Source of the DNA: an uncultured Lachnospiraceae bacterium
GTDB lineage: Bacteria > Bacillota > Clostridia > Lachnospirales > Lachnospiraceae
DNA: 62,696 nt
NCBI GenBank assembly: GCA_949893755.1
Contig: CATLCV010000006.1
Location: 1 to 62,696 of the forward strand
Reading direction: 5' to 3'
The notes beneath the pieces were generated by a model that made no database searches, was not told where the DNA came from, and saw nothing but the letters and a program-made list of their open reading frames with translations. Shown here one piece after another: positions 1 through 8,668 of this stretch. Within the stretch, counting starts at the first letter, position 1. The number at the start of each line of letters is the position of its first letter. Made by a program: the position numbers and the translations under genes.

Positions 1-84
1 ACGGAGATTCCTGTGATTCTTGCTGTCCTGAAAGTATTATACGATAATGATATGTTGGATGCAATTGACGAACTGGCCAAATAA
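1..84 (+). CDS. C-terminal end of an unidentified protein (partial)
   Basis: Frame 1 is open from the first base and reads 27 residues ending ...DAIDELAK before a TAA. The tail is acidic and amphipathic, as expected for the end of a real protein. Too little is present to name a family, and the start lies outside the window. The 122 bases that follow, up to the next start, contain no obvious terminator. A possible -10 (GATATACT) lies near 168-175. Confidence 0.45.
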   Translation, partial: TEIPVILAVLKVLYDNDMLDAIDELAK

Positions 85-206
85 ATGGGCAAATAAGTCC
101 GCCTTACCGTTCGTGCGTTTATTCTGTCAAGAAAATAAAAGTATCTGTTCAGAACACCGCCGAGATGATATACTGAATCTAAAAAGAACAACTATGGAGA
201 AAACAA

Positions 207-671
207 ATGCACCATTACCCGATCAAAAAAATTCAGGAACACAAAGACCTCCTGAAACCCGCCGCCCGCTGGTTCCACCAGAAATGGAATATCCCCGAAT
301 CCGCCTATCTGGAAAGCATGGAGGAATGTCTGAATAATACATCCCCGGTCCCGCAATGGTATGTTGTCCTGAACGGACAGGAGATCATTGCGGGGCTTGG
401 CGTGATCGAAAATGACTTCCACGACCGGAAGGATCTGACACCGAACGTATGTGCCGTATATGTAGAAGAAGCATACCGCAATCAAGGAATCGCAGGCCGT
501 ATGCTTCGGTTTGTGTGCGAAGAATTTTCTCAAAAAGGGATCGGCACGCTGTATCTGGTGACGGACCATACCTCTTTTTATGAGCGGTATGGATGGGAAT
601 TTCTCTGCATGGTCCAGGGGGACGGAGAGGAAGAAATGTCGAGGATGTATGTTCACCGGTCCGAGCATTAG
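207..671 (+). CDS. GNAT family N-acetyltransferase
   Basis: A 154-residue protein with the GNAT fold, transferring an acyl group from acyl-CoA to an amine on an unknown substrate. The core is visible as a beta strand with VCAVYVEEAYRNQGIAGRM (about residues 78-97), containing the Q/R-x-x-G-x-G/A pyrophosphate-binding loop. The late motif LVTDHTSFYERYGWEF is typical of the C-terminal strand. The length is normal for a single-domain GNAT. A GGAG sits 8 bases before the chosen ATG. The gene stands alone: it is followed directly by a perfect inverted repeat and then by convergent genes. The substrate cannot be predicted. Confidence 0.85.
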   Translation: MHHYPIKKIQEHKDLLKPAARWFHQKWNIPESAYLESMEECLNNTSPVPQWYVVLNGQEIIAGLGVIENDFHDRKDLTPNVCAVYVEEAYRNQGIAGRMLRFVCEEFSQKGIGTLYLVTDHTSFYERYGWEFLCMVQGDGEEEMSRMYVHRSEH

Positions 672-740
672 AGCGTGTCTGAAAATTGTTTTCTGCAAAC
701 TGGGACGGCAGATTGTGGGAATGAATTTTCAGACACGCTC
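671..740. repeat. 70-bp palindromic element with perfect 17-bp inverted ends
   Basis: GAGCGTGTCTGAAAATT at 671-687 is matched exactly, inverted, at 724-740, with a 36-base centre. It begins on the last base of the GNAT stop codon and ends 22 bases before the convergent BlaR1-like stop, so it occupies the whole intergenic space. It could act as a bidirectional transcription terminator, or be a dispersed REP/MITE-type repeat. There is no long U tract, which makes a simple intrinsic terminator less likely. Confidence 0.6.
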
Positions 741-761
741 CAGGAGAGTTCCTGCGGTTCC

Positions 762-2117
762 TCACGAAAGCTCTCTTACAAAACGCACGCTCCCCCTGGC
801 ATGCTCCCCGCTGACCTCCACCGTATAAACTCCGCTTTCTGCAATTTCAAAATCAAATGTATCGGATGAGATCATCTCTCTGTTTTCATAGACAATCTCA
901 TTGCCTTTCCGGATCGTGACCGCGATACGCCCGTCATCAATGGCGATGACGGCGTGCAGGACATCTCCTGCTTCCAGGGTCAGTTCCTGGGAATCCGCAG
1001 TGTTGAGCTTCTGAAATTCCATGATAAATTCGCTTTCATTTCCCGTTCTGCTCCCACTAAATTTGGAAACAGGGGGATTCGTCAAAAAGCAGACAGCCAG
1101 GACAATACAGCACGCCGCCGCTGCGGCAGTTTTCCAAAGCGCCGGCGCTCTGTAATGCAAGACAGTATCTACCCGTTCTTTGATATCAATTTCGCCGAAA
1201 GCAAGAGGGCAGGCCAGCACCATTCTCCGCTGCATGCCGCAGGAAACAAGCGCGTTGGCGTAGGCTTTTCGTTCAGCCAAATCAAAGCCGCGGATCACAT
1301 CTTCATCGCAGGCCAGCTCCAGATCACGGCAAAACAGAAGATAAGCCGCCCATACCAGCGGATGGAACCAGTAAACCGACAGCAGGAAATATCCCAGCAA
1401 TTTCCGCCAGTGGTCCTTCCTCTGTAAATGTACCTGCTCGTGGGCGATCACATACCTCAGTTCCATTTCGCTGATTCCGGAGGGAAGGTAGATCCGGGGC
1501 TTCAGGAGGCCCAGGATAAACGGCGATGTAACCGCGTCACAGAGCCAGAGATTTCTTCTTATGGAAACATCTGCCTGGGAGTGAGCCTCGGACTGTGTAC
1601 AAGGAACCCCTTCCCGCACTGAGAATGGGTGACTGTTGGAAACAGTATCCCGGGAAGCAGCAGACCATACAAATGGAACTGCTTCCCGCACTCCGATGCA
1701 GAGACGGATATAGCGGAATACCCCATAGCCCAGCAAAAGGACTGCTCCTATGGCCCATACAATCCCCGCGATATACACCCAGATGTGCAGAGGATTCGCG
1801 CTGGCTCCGGGAACCGGTGCGAAGGACTGGATGATCAGGGGATTCAGGGCGCGGTTGAGAAACAGAACCCCGGTATTGACCGTAGGCTTCTGCGCATATT
1901 GAACCACATGGGGATCCAATACTTCCGAGCTGGGGATCAGGCTGAAAGGCGCAATCAAAGAAATGGGGCAGACCAGCCGGACAGCGGCGATTCCCCACAG
2001 TACACAGAAAATCCGCTTCGGCGCCTTTTTCAAAAATGGCCTTAGCAGCAGAACCGCGCAGATCAGCCAGCCGGCCGCAATACTCATATTCAGAAGCTTC
2101 AAAAAAATCAAATCCAT
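762..2117 (-). CDS. BlaR1/MecR1-type M56 antirepressor metalloprotease
   Basis: A 451-residue membrane zinc protease. Family members sense an extracellular signal and cleave or inactivate a BlaI-type repressor. Hydrophobic segments lie near residues 1-28, 35-62 and 112-140. The gluzincin motif HEQVH is at 226-230 and the downstream zinc-ligand region ELACDEDV at about 270. A fourth TM is near residue 340. The extracellular C-terminus is only about 100 residues, mostly beta-like, and lacks the penicillin-binding sensor of true BlaR1, so the signal is probably not a beta-lactam. Residues 145-190 form an extra cytoplasmic loop with a near-repeat (VREAVP/VREGVP). The start has GGGAGG 8 bases upstream. 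The gene lies 13 bases after the blaI-like gene in one operon. Confidence 0.85.
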   Translation of the reverse strand: MDLIFLKLLNMSIAAGWLICAVLLLRPFLKKAPKRIFCVLWGIAAVRLVCPISLIAPFSLIPSSEVLDPHVVQYAQKPTVNTGVLFLNRALNPLIIQSFAPVPGASANPLHIWVYIAGIVWAIGAVLLLGYGVFRYIRLCIGVREAVPFVWSAASRDTVSNSHPFSVREGVPCTQSEAHSQADVSIRRNLWLCDAVTSPFILGLLKPRIYLPSGISEMELRYVIAHEQVHLQRKDHWRKLLGYFLLSVYWFHPLVWAAYLLFCRDLELACDEDVIRGFDLAERKAYANALVSCGMQRRMVLACPLAFGEIDIKERVDTVLHYRAPALWKTAAAAACCIVLAVCFLTNPPVSKFSGSRTGNESEFIMEFQKLNTADSQELTLEAGDVLHAVIAIDDGRIAVTIRKGNEIVYENREMISSDTFDFEIAESGVYTVEVSGEHARGSVRFVRELS

Positions 2118-2130
2118 AGCCGTGCCTCCC

Positions 2131-2496
2131 TTACATTTCTTCTACTGCCTGGTCGATCATTTTACGGATTTCCGCCGCTTCCTCCGGCGACAAAGATGTA
2201 TTTTTGGTAAAGGCCGCAATGAATGCCGGAAGGGAACCCGCAAAGGAATCCTCCACAAATTTTCTGCTCTGCATGGCATAAAATTCCTGGCGCGTGATCA
2301 GGGAAGTCACGGTTCCCTTTTCATTGCGGAACAGGCCCTTATCGCAGAGCCGCCGCAGTACATTGTGGGCGGTCGTGCGTTTCCAGTGAAATTCCGCCGC
2401 GGTCAGCTTTACCAACTCGGAGGAGGTAACCGGTTCGCGTTCCCAGATCATATCTGCATAACGAGCCTCGATCACTCCTAATTGTATTTCCGCCAT
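2131..2496 (-). CDS. BlaI/MecI/CopY-family transcriptional repressor
   Basis: A 121-residue winged-helix repressor. The N-terminal half (about residues 10-75) carries the family's HTH with SSELVKLTAAEFHWKRTTAH, followed by a wing, VLRRLCDKGLFRNEKG. The C-terminal helix (SPEEAAEIRKMIDQ) is the dimerisation arm that BlaR1-type proteases act on. An AGGAGG-like site precedes the start. It is the first gene of the pair with the M56 protease. Upstream, a double dyad overlaps a TTGACA promoter, consistent with autorepression. No beta-lactamase or copper gene is nearby, so the target may be only this operon or may lie elsewhere. Confidence 0.9.
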   Translation of the reverse strand: MAEIQLGVIEARYADMIWEREPVTSSELVKLTAAEFHWKRTTAHNVLRRLCDKGLFRNEKGTVTSLITRQEFYAMQSRKFVEDSFAGSLPAFIAAFTKNTSLSPEEAAEIRKMIDQAVEEM

Positions 2497-2636
2497 TTTT
2501 CGTATCCTCCTCCTATTCGTAATCCATCGTTAAGAACTGGCGCAAAATAACTTACCTTCACAGCTATATAAAAACCGACAAGCACAAGTTATTTTCCTGC
2601 AATTCCTTATTTATAGAAATCATTTTTGGAAAACAT

Positions 2637-2692
2637 AGACCACATACTATAGTCTCAAATTAAAGACTACAGTATGTGGTCTGCTTTGTCAA
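2637..2692 (-). promoter_or_regulatory. Promoter and twin BlaI-type operators of the blaI/blaR-like operon
   Basis: Two 19-bp arms, 2637-2655 and 2664-2682, are inverted copies of each other with one mismatch. Each arm is itself a dyad of the GACTACA-n3-TGTGGTC type, resembling BlaI/MecI boxes. On the minus strand TTGACA (2692-2687) lies at the edge of the first operator, with TAGTCT as -10 after 17 bases. A bound repressor would therefore cover the promoter. The rest of the 304-base gap (2497-2800) is AT-rich and contains a 9-bp hairpin at 2748-2783 with no U tract. Confidence 0.7.
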
Positions 2693-2800
2693 GCTAAATT
2701 TGTACTGAACGTCAGCTAAATCTGCCTCTCAGTATAACGTGATTCGCACAGCCGCATGAGGAATTATGCCGCTTTGCGGCTGTGGCCGATTGAGCTCTAG

Positions 2801-3355
2801 CTATAACGAAGATTCACATCCCGCATATTCCGCCAAAGGCCGGATACTTTCCCGGTCGGTAAAATCCAGGCACTGCCCATAAGTCTCCAAAATCTGCCGG
2901 TCCTCCCGGCTGCGCTCGCTGTCCGCCTTCTTGAGCAGCATTTTCCGGAGCATGGACATCATGGACCTGTGTACAAAAGTCAGCCGGGAATAATCCATCC
3001 CGCCCCGCAGATGAAAGAGCCGGATCTGCTCCGGAATCTTCCCTGAAAAAGCCTTTTCCACAGAGCTTCGGATATTGGAAATGTTGTCGGGATTGTCCGG
3101 GTCTGCAAGTCCGCAGGTAAATAGAAGCACCTTTTTTCCGGACAGAAGCGTTTCATTCCGGCGCAGAAACTGGATGCCGCTGATCCCGCCTGCATAGATT
3201 CCTCCGCCGTAGATCACAGTTTCGTATCTGGAAAGATTCCGGGAGCGGAAGGCTTTCCGCTCAAAGACCGGGCAGGACAGCACCTCCCCGAGCCACTCGG
3301 CGTAACGTCTGGTATAACCATATTTTGACTCATATATTACAACAATCCGATTCAT
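2801..3355 (-). CDS. Flavodoxin-domain protein
   Basis: A 184-residue FMN-binding flavodoxin-like protein, close to the Flavodoxin_5/HemG-like group. The N-terminal phosphate loop is YESKYGYTRRYAEW (about residues 7-20), after the first strand MNRIVVI. A second strand, ETVIYGGGIYAGGI, forms the flavin loop. It is probably a cytosolic electron carrier or quinone/porphyrinogen oxidoreductase. The start was moved inward to ATG 3355 because GGGAG lies 7 bases before it; the longer reading begins upstream of that ribosome site. It follows the Bce permease by 40 bases and may be cotranscribed with it. Confidence 0.8.
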   Translation of the reverse strand: MNRIVVIYESKYGYTRRYAEWLGEVLSCPVFERKAFRSRNLSRYETVIYGGGIYAGGISGIQFLRRNETLLSGKKVLLFTCGLADPDNPDNISNIRSSVEKAFSGKIPEQIRLFHLRGGMDYSRLTFVHRSMMSMLRKMLLKKADSERSREDRQILETYGQCLDFTDRESIRPLAEYAGCESSL

Positions 3356-3395
3356 AAAAAAACTCCCTTCTGGAAAATGCAAAACTTTGCTTTCC

Positions 3396-5384
3396 TTAGA
3401 TGCACTTGTCTACAATTTTTCTGCTTCCCATATAGGTCAGAAGAAAATAGAAACCATAAACGCCCAATACGACCCCCATTGTCACAAAAACGGACAGAAC
3501 CACTGAAATATCGCCAAACAAAAAGATTGCTTCTCTTGCGGCGCCAATCCCTGCCACCGCATGGACAAATGCCAACAGCAGCGGGGCAAGAAAATAGCAT
3601 AGTACTTGACAGAACAAAGCCTGATGAATCATTTTTTCATCTGTACCCAGTTTTTTCAGCAGGGCATACCGTTCCCTGTTATCCTCCGCTTCTGAAAGCT
3701 GCTGGATTGCCAGAATGACCGCACAGGCAATCATAAACACAATTCCGAGATATACGGCGAGAAATGCCACCATTGCCTTTGTGCTTATCGCTTGATTATG
3801 TGCGTCTAAATAGCTGTCCACATAATCATTGTGGCTGCTTCCAGACTGCCCGGCATAATAGCTGTCCAGCATATCCTGCAGCTTTTCAGATTCCTGCCTC
3901 CCCGTACAGAGAATATCCAATGTCCGGTACCTTATGGGAACCCTTAAGAGAAGCTCGTCCGGAACAACCAATAGCACGGAGCCAGTCCCCGGCGCGATTG
4001 GAACGGAAACAAACTGGCCTTTTGCCGTAAGCCGCGTCTGTGACACGGAGACAGAAAGACCATTGTCACAAATCGCTTTTGCCAGCTGATAGCTATTGGA
4101 CGAAGAAGCCGATGCGGAACTATTTAAAACAACCAGATACTGTTCCGGAGGTAAAACCGCTTCCTCCATGTTTTTCATGGAGCAAAGCATATTATAGTCA
4201 CTGAGCGCTACAAACGCTTTTTCTCCGTAAGCAAATAAGTCCTCATCACTTCCGAAAAGCACCCTGCTGTCTGCTTCAAAGCCTTCCCCCGTTCCATAAA
4301 CCGGAAACTCCCACCAGCGTTCCATGCCATCAAACCCATGAATTTCCTCTGGAAAATCTTCCCAAATAGAAGTGTCTGCCACATGCTCGTACCGGGTAAT
4401 AGAAAAATCAAAAATACCCACATTCCTCAATTTATCCGACATCACATCCTGAATGCCGTATCCGCAGGAAAAAATGCCAATCGCCAGAAAAAGGACGATA
4501 CAGACAATGGAAACGCTCATAAAATTCGTGTTCATTTTACTGTTTAGCTGCTGCATCACAAAAAGGTTCAGATTCTTAAAATACAAATTCCTATGTTTTT
4601 GAAGCCAGCGGACAAGCAGGCCGGAGCCTGAAAGAAAGAAGATCACTGTCCCGGCAGCGCCCAAAATCAGCGATAAGGTAAACAGCAGATTTACATCCAG
4701 TATTCCGTTTTGCAGAATCAATAGATAAGCCGCCACCAAAAGCACAATTGACAATGGGAACAGTTTTTTTGCGGCGGCAGGCCTTATCATGGAATTTTCG
4801 TTTTTCCGTCCTCCATGCAGAAGTTCAATTAACTGGCATCTCTCTAATAAGAACAAATCACATACAGCCACTACGGCAAATATAATGCCGAAATAGAGAA
4901 CGCTTTTTTCTACCGCTTCCAATGAAAATACAAAGGTAAATCTTGTCAAATCTGCCTCAAATATTTTAGCCGTAAAAACAGACATGACCTGTGAGCCAAA
5001 GAAACCGGCAGCCAGCCCCACAATCAGGGCCGCAACCGCAAGGAAAAGGATTTCCAGTAAAAGCATCAGGGAAACAACGCTTTTTGGCACGCCCAAAATC
5101 AGGTATACGCCAATCTCCTTCTTTCTCCGTTTCATAAAAAAGCTGTTCGCGTATACAATCAGGAATCCCAGTACGCCCGCTACAAAGACAGAGATATAGG
5201 ACAACATGCCTCGCAGGGATTCCATAGCTTTTCCGGCAGATTCTGTGACAGACATAATCTCCTGTTGGGCGTAAACCGAATTAAACATATAAAATATGGC
5301 AACCCCTATTACAAGCGTAAAAAAATAGATGGCATAATCATGAAAGCTCTTCCCAAAATTCTTTACAGCCAGCTTACCCCACAT
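3396..5384 (-). CDS. BceB-type FtsX-like ABC transporter permease
   Basis: A 662-residue integral membrane protein of the antimicrobial-peptide resistance family (BceB/VraG). It has the expected layout: TM1 near residues 18-38, three TMs and an FtsX domain by residue about 180, further TMs to about 300, a large extracellular domain of roughly 200 residues (about 340-540), and three C-terminal TMs. In the family this domain binds peptide-lipid II complexes, and flux through the transporter is read by the partner kinase. The start at 5384 has GGGAGGTGAT upstream and overlaps the ATPase end by 11 bases. The longer 711-residue reading into the ATPase gene is not credible. Confidence 0.9.
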   Translation of the reverse strand: MWGKLAVKNFGKSFHDYAIYFFTLVIGVAIFYMFNSVYAQQEIMSVTESAGKAMESLRGMLSYISVFVAGVLGFLIVYANSFFMKRRKKEIGVYLILGVPKSVVSLMLLLEILFLAVAALIVGLAAGFFGSQVMSVFTAKIFEADLTRFTFVFSLEAVEKSVLYFGIIFAVVAVCDLFLLERCQLIELLHGGRKNENSMIRPAAAKKLFPLSIVLLVAAYLLILQNGILDVNLLFTLSLILGAAGTVIFFLSGSGLLVRWLQKHRNLYFKNLNLFVMQQLNSKMNTNFMSVSIVCIVLFLAIGIFSCGYGIQDVMSDKLRNVGIFDFSITRYEHVADTSIWEDFPEEIHGFDGMERWWEFPVYGTGEGFEADSRVLFGSDEDLFAYGEKAFVALSDYNMLCSMKNMEEAVLPPEQYLVVLNSSASASSSNSYQLAKAICDNGLSVSVSQTRLTAKGQFVSVPIAPGTGSVLLVVPDELLLRVPIRYRTLDILCTGRQESEKLQDMLDSYYAGQSGSSHNDYVDSYLDAHNQAISTKAMVAFLAVYLGIVFMIACAVILAIQQLSEAEDNRERYALLKKLGTDEKMIHQALFCQVLCYFLAPLLLAFVHAVAGIGAAREAIFLFGDISVVLSVFVTMGVVLGVYGFYFLLTYMGSRKIVDKCI

Positions 5385-6138
5385 CCAGATCACCTCCCAG
5401 CAAGGAAAGCACTTCCATAATCCGGTCAAAAAACGCCTGTCTTGTTTCTTCTCCCCGGAGCAATTCATTGAAAATACGGCCATCCCGCAAAAACAAGATA
5501 CGGCGGCAGAAACTGGCGGCAAAAGCGTCATGGGTTACCATAAGGATGGTGGCATGGCTTCTTTCGTTCATTTTCAGCAGACTCTCCAAAAGCATCCTTG
5601 CTGACTTTGAGTCCAGGGCTCCTGTGGGTTCATCTGCCAGAATTAAATCAGGGTTTGTGATCAGTGCCCTTGCGGCAGCTACACGCTGCCGCTGGCCGCC
5701 GGACATTTGATAGGGGTATTTATCCAGTATTTCTGAAATATTCAGTATCTGTGCCGATTGTCTGACCCGTGCGTCAATCTCTTTTGCAGCTGTCTTCAAA
5801 ATGGTAAGAGCCAGCGCAATATTTTCATATGCGGTCAGTGTATCCAGCAAATTAAAATCCTGAAATATGAACCCAAGCTTTTCCCGTCGGAATTTCGACA
5901 AAGAGGATGCTTTCAGGGAAGTAATGTCTTTTCCGTCAATCAGAATCTGCCCCGCGGTGACGCCGTCAATGGTGGATATGCAGTTAAGCAAGGTGGTCTT
6001 GCCGCTTCCTGATGCCCCCATGATACCGATATATTCGCCCTTTTCAACATAAAAGCTGATGCCATCAACCGCTTTTGTGATTGTTCCCCGGTTGCCATAA
6101 TATTTTTGTAAGTTGTTGACCTGCAATACTTTTTCCAT
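5374..6138 (-). CDS. BceA-type ABC transporter ATP-binding protein
   Basis: A 254-residue ABC ATPase of the MacB/LolD/BceA class that powers the FtsX permease encoded next. Visible motifs are Walker A GASGSGKTT (about residues 40-48), Q-loop FIFQDFNLL, signature MSGGQRQRV, Walker B LILADEPTGALD, and the switch histidine in MVTHD. AGGAGGG precedes the ATG. The gene overlaps the permease start and lies 11 bases after the one-TM protein gene, so these form one transcript. The arrangement regulator-kinase-ATPase-permease is the classic Bce module for bacitracin or lantibiotic-like peptides. Confidence 0.93.
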   Translation of the reverse strand: MEKVLQVNNLQKYYGNRGTITKAVDGISFYVEKGEYIGIMGASGSGKTTLLNCISTIDGVTAGQILIDGKDITSLKASSLSKFRREKLGFIFQDFNLLDTLTAYENIALALTILKTAAKEIDARVRQSAQILNISEILDKYPYQMSGGQRQRVAAARALITNPDLILADEPTGALDSKSARMLLESLLKMNERSHATILMVTHDAFAASFCRRILFLRDGRIFNELLRGEETRQAFFDRIMEVLSLLGGDLDVG

Positions 6139-6149
6139 ACGTCCCTCCT

Positions 6150-6662
6150 TTACTCCAGAATAAAGTCCATAGAAGCATTGCGGATATTATTTTTGTCCCA
6201 GAACGCAATATAATAATGTCCGGAATCCAAAGTATCAAGGTTTTCAACAGTAAACACATAATATCCCGCAGAATTTTTTTTCAGTCCTTCGGAAACAATA
6301 CAGCTGCCATAATCCTCTGCCGTACAAATTTGATTCCCTTCTGAATAACCGCAGTTTTCCTTATCATGTACATAATACAGCTTTACACTGCACTCCCCGG
6401 CGAACAGGATTGGCACTGCCTTTGCAGATATTGCAATGCCTCCTTCCGCCTTATCCACAACAGGTATCATCCCATCCTTACATGACTGATAGTCCGCCAG
6501 AATGACGGAAGGTTTCCCAGAAGCCTCAATCTCTTTTGAAATCGCCATGGATTCCTTATCCATTTTAGGAAGCGCGTATGCCGCGTAAAGTTGAAATAAC
6601 ACAAATGCCGCAGCCGCGACAGCCGCCAGTGCCAATAGTAATATCTTTTTTTTGATTTTCAT
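6150..6662 (-). CDS. One-TM exported protein in the Bce operon, unknown function
   Basis: A 170-residue protein with an N-terminal membrane anchor or signal: KIKKK, then an alanine/leucine-rich segment at about residues 6-28. The extracytoplasmic domain has four cysteines (SCKDG, GECS, NCGYS, ICTAEDYGSC) that could form disulfides. The C-terminal part looks like a beta sandwich (YYVFTVENLD...GHYYIAFWD). No known family was recognised. The start at 6662 has AAGGAG 8 bases upstream and is preferred over the start 14 codons earlier. It sits between the kinase and the ATPase genes, so it may be an accessory peptide-binding or shielding factor of the Bce system (inference). Confidence 0.75.
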   Translation of the reverse strand: MKIKKKILLLALAAVAAAAFVLFQLYAAYALPKMDKESMAISKEIEASGKPSVILADYQSCKDGMIPVVDKAEGGIAISAKAVPILFAGECSVKLYYVHDKENCGYSEGNQICTAEDYGSCIVSEGLKKNSAGYYVFTVENLDTLDSGHYYIAFWDKNNIRNASMDFILE

Positions 6663-6794
6663 TTTCGTTTGCTCCTTTTTCTTATTTTTTGTTGTCTGTA
6701 GCATAAAGTATAAAAGAACAAACGCAATAACTCCATCGGTTTTCCTTACGGAAAACGAACAATTCTGTCACATTTGCTACATGTACACACCTTC

Positions 6795-7799
6795 TTAGCC
6801 GTCTTTTTGGATGGTTGGAAACGTGATAAAAAAGGCTGTCCCCTTCCCTTCCTCTGACTGAGCCGCAATGGACAGATTCATTTTTTCACAGAGATTCTTG
6901 CAGAGAAACAGCCCGATTCCGGTAGATTTTCCATACTTCCTTCCATTTTCCCCGGTAAAATTCCTTTCAAATATGCGGGGTATGTCCTGTTTTGGTATCC
7001 CGATTCCATTATCCTCCATCTTAAGAATAATGCTGTTTTCTCCGCACTCTGCCGAAAAGGAAATATGAAAGGGCTCCCTGCGGTATTTCACACTGTTGGC
7101 CAAAAGCTGCCCTAAAATAAAATCAATCCATTTGGCATCCGTATATACTTTGCAGTCGGGAAGATGAAACTCCGGGACGCATCCTGCCGCAATCAGCTGC
7201 CGGGATCTTTTTTTGACGGCCGAAGTCACGATTTTTGCAAGGGAAACGCCATGAATGATGTAATCCTTCTCAAAATTTATGCTCCTTTCATAATAAAGCG
7301 CCTGTTCCACATAGGAATCAATCTTCTGCGTTTCCTCAAGAATGCTTTCGGCAAGCGCCCCGGGATGGTTCTGGCAAACCATGTTCAGACAGGAAATCGG
7401 CAGCTTCACTTCATGAATCCATGTTTCCACATAATCCCGGTAGTCCTGATTCGCCGCTTTGTATGCGGCCACCTCGTCATTCATGGATTTTGTACATTGC
7501 TTCAAAATGTCATATAGAATCCTGCCTTCCACAAAATCCGCTTCCTCCATAAAAGAAACCAGAAACCGTTTTTGCTCCAGCCCGTCCAGCAGGCCATATA
7601 GCTTACGGTAGTATCTTTCCTTCCTGAAATATTCAATCAGCATACTGGAAAAAAGCAGAAGAAGAAAGCATCCTGCCGTCAGAAACTTTATGGAAAGAGC
7701 TACATCAAAAAAACTGAGCACAAATAAGAGAAACGCCAGCAGCGCCGACTGCAGCAGAAAAAATATCCATTTGGTTTCAAAAAAATCTGTTATTTTCAT
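6795..7799 (-). CDS. BceS-type intramembrane-sensing histidine kinase
   Basis: A 334-residue kinase with two closely spaced TMs (about residues 12-30 and 35-55) and almost no extracellular loop, the hallmark of BceS-like sensors that read the transporter rather than the ligand. The phosphoacceptor region is ETWIHEVKLPISCL, with His near residue 130. The ATPase has the N-box LLANSVKYRREP, G1 MEDNGIGIPKQD, and G2 GKSTGIGLFLCKNL. Its start overlaps the end of the response regulator gene by 4 bases. A 130-base gap (6663-6794) separates it from the next gene. Confidence 0.92.
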   Translation of the reverse strand: MKITDFFETKWIFFLLQSALLAFLLFVLSFFDVALSIKFLTAGCFLLLLFSSMLIEYFRKERYYRKLYGLLDGLEQKRFLVSFMEEADFVEGRILYDILKQCTKSMNDEVAAYKAANQDYRDYVETWIHEVKLPISCLNMVCQNHPGALAESILEETQKIDSYVEQALYYERSINFEKDYIIHGVSLAKIVTSAVKKRSRQLIAAGCVPEFHLPDCKVYTDAKWIDFILGQLLANSVKYRREPFHISFSAECGENSIILKMEDNGIGIPKQDIPRIFERNFTGENGRKYGKSTGIGLFLCKNLCEKMNLSIAAQSEEGKGTAFFITFPTIQKDG

Positions 7800-8458
7800 A
7801 AAGAATACCCTTGCCCGTGTTTTGTTTTGATAAAGTCCTCCAGACCAATCCCGGAAAGTTTTTTCCGCAGGCGGTTCACATTGACGGTAAGCGTATTATC
7901 ATCCACAAACAAATCAGACTGCCAAAGGGCATCCATTAACTCACCGCGGGAAATGATTTTTCCTTCCTGCCGGATTAAGAGAGACAAAATTTTCCCTTCA
8001 TTTTTCGTAAGTTCTGTTTCGTGTGTTTCAAAAGCGGCAATCCCCCGTTCCGCATCATAGCATAATCCCCTATACTTTAACCTGGTGTCTCTGCCGCTCT
8101 GGTTTTTACGGCGCAATACGGCTTCAATCCTCGCCAGAAGGATCTGGGCGTTATACGGCTTTGCCACAAAATCATCCGCTCCCAGGCGCATGCACATCAA
8201 TTCATCCATATCGCTGTTCTGGCTTGTCACAACGATAACCGGGACATCAGATGCCATGCGTATCTCACGGCAAAGCTGATAGCCGTCCCCGAAGGGCAGA
8301 TTCAGGTCAAGGAGAATCAAGTCTGCGTCAGCCAAAAGCGCTGTTTCTTTCATATTTTCAAAATCATCGCTAAATGCGCAGTCATACCCATATTTTTGTA
8401 AAAAGCATGTCAGTTCCAAGCGTAGCTTCTTGTCATCTTCAATTAAAAATAATCTCAT
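7796..8458 (-). CDS. BceR-type OmpR-family response regulator
   Basis: A 220-residue DNA-binding regulator. The receiver domain (1-115) has the acidic pocket IEDDKK, phosphoacceptor LILLDLNLP (Asp near residue 51), Thr in VIVVTSQ, and Lys in DFVAKPY. The C-terminal winged helix shows LTKNEGKILSLLI and VDDNTLTVNVNRLRKKL. The start was set to ATG 8458, with GGCAGGTGA upstream; a GTG three codons earlier overlaps that ribosome site. It heads the Bce operon and, by family precedent, activates the transporter genes. Confidence 0.92.
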   Translation of the reverse strand: MRLFLIEDDKKLRLELTCFLQKYGYDCAFSDDFENMKETALLADADLILLDLNLPFGDGYQLCREIRMASDVPVIVVTSQNSDMDELMCMRLGADDFVAKPYNAQILLARIEAVLRRKNQSGRDTRLKYRGLCYDAERGIAAFETHETELTKNEGKILSLLIRQEGKIISRGELMDALWQSDLFVDDNTLTVNVNRLRKKLSGIGLEDFIKTKHGQGYSL

Positions 8459-8547
8459 AAAAATCACCTGCCCAGTATTCTTTTATCCATTCTCTCCATG
8501 ATTCTTATTTTTTGTGCCTTTCTGCCCCCGGATGGGCGTCTGCGCCC

Positions 8548-8576
8548 ATTATATCAGAATTCTTGCCAACTCACAA
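8548..8576 (-). promoter_or_regulatory. Promoter of the Bce operon
   Basis: On the minus strand TTGTGA (8576-8571) and TATAAT (8553-8548) are separated by 17 bases, a good sigma-A promoter. Transcription would start inside a 7-bp GC hairpin (8531-8548), which could stabilise or modulate the leader. The start codon follows about 80 bases later. Confidence 0.65.
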
Positions 8577-8668
8577 ATATTTCTTGACGGTATCGCCGGT
8601 TCCGTAGATCCGATCGGTTAAAAAATGCTGGATTTTCACCGGAAAATGGAATATGATGTGAGTTAGAG

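Noticed and set aside
2748..2783. Hairpin before the flavodoxin gene as an intrinsic terminator
   Set aside because: A 9-bp stem is present but neither side has a U tract, so termination is not supported.
5385..5531. Extended N-terminus of the Bce permease
   Set aside because: It would read through the ATPase gene in another frame and lacks a ribosome site; ATG 5384 has a strong one.
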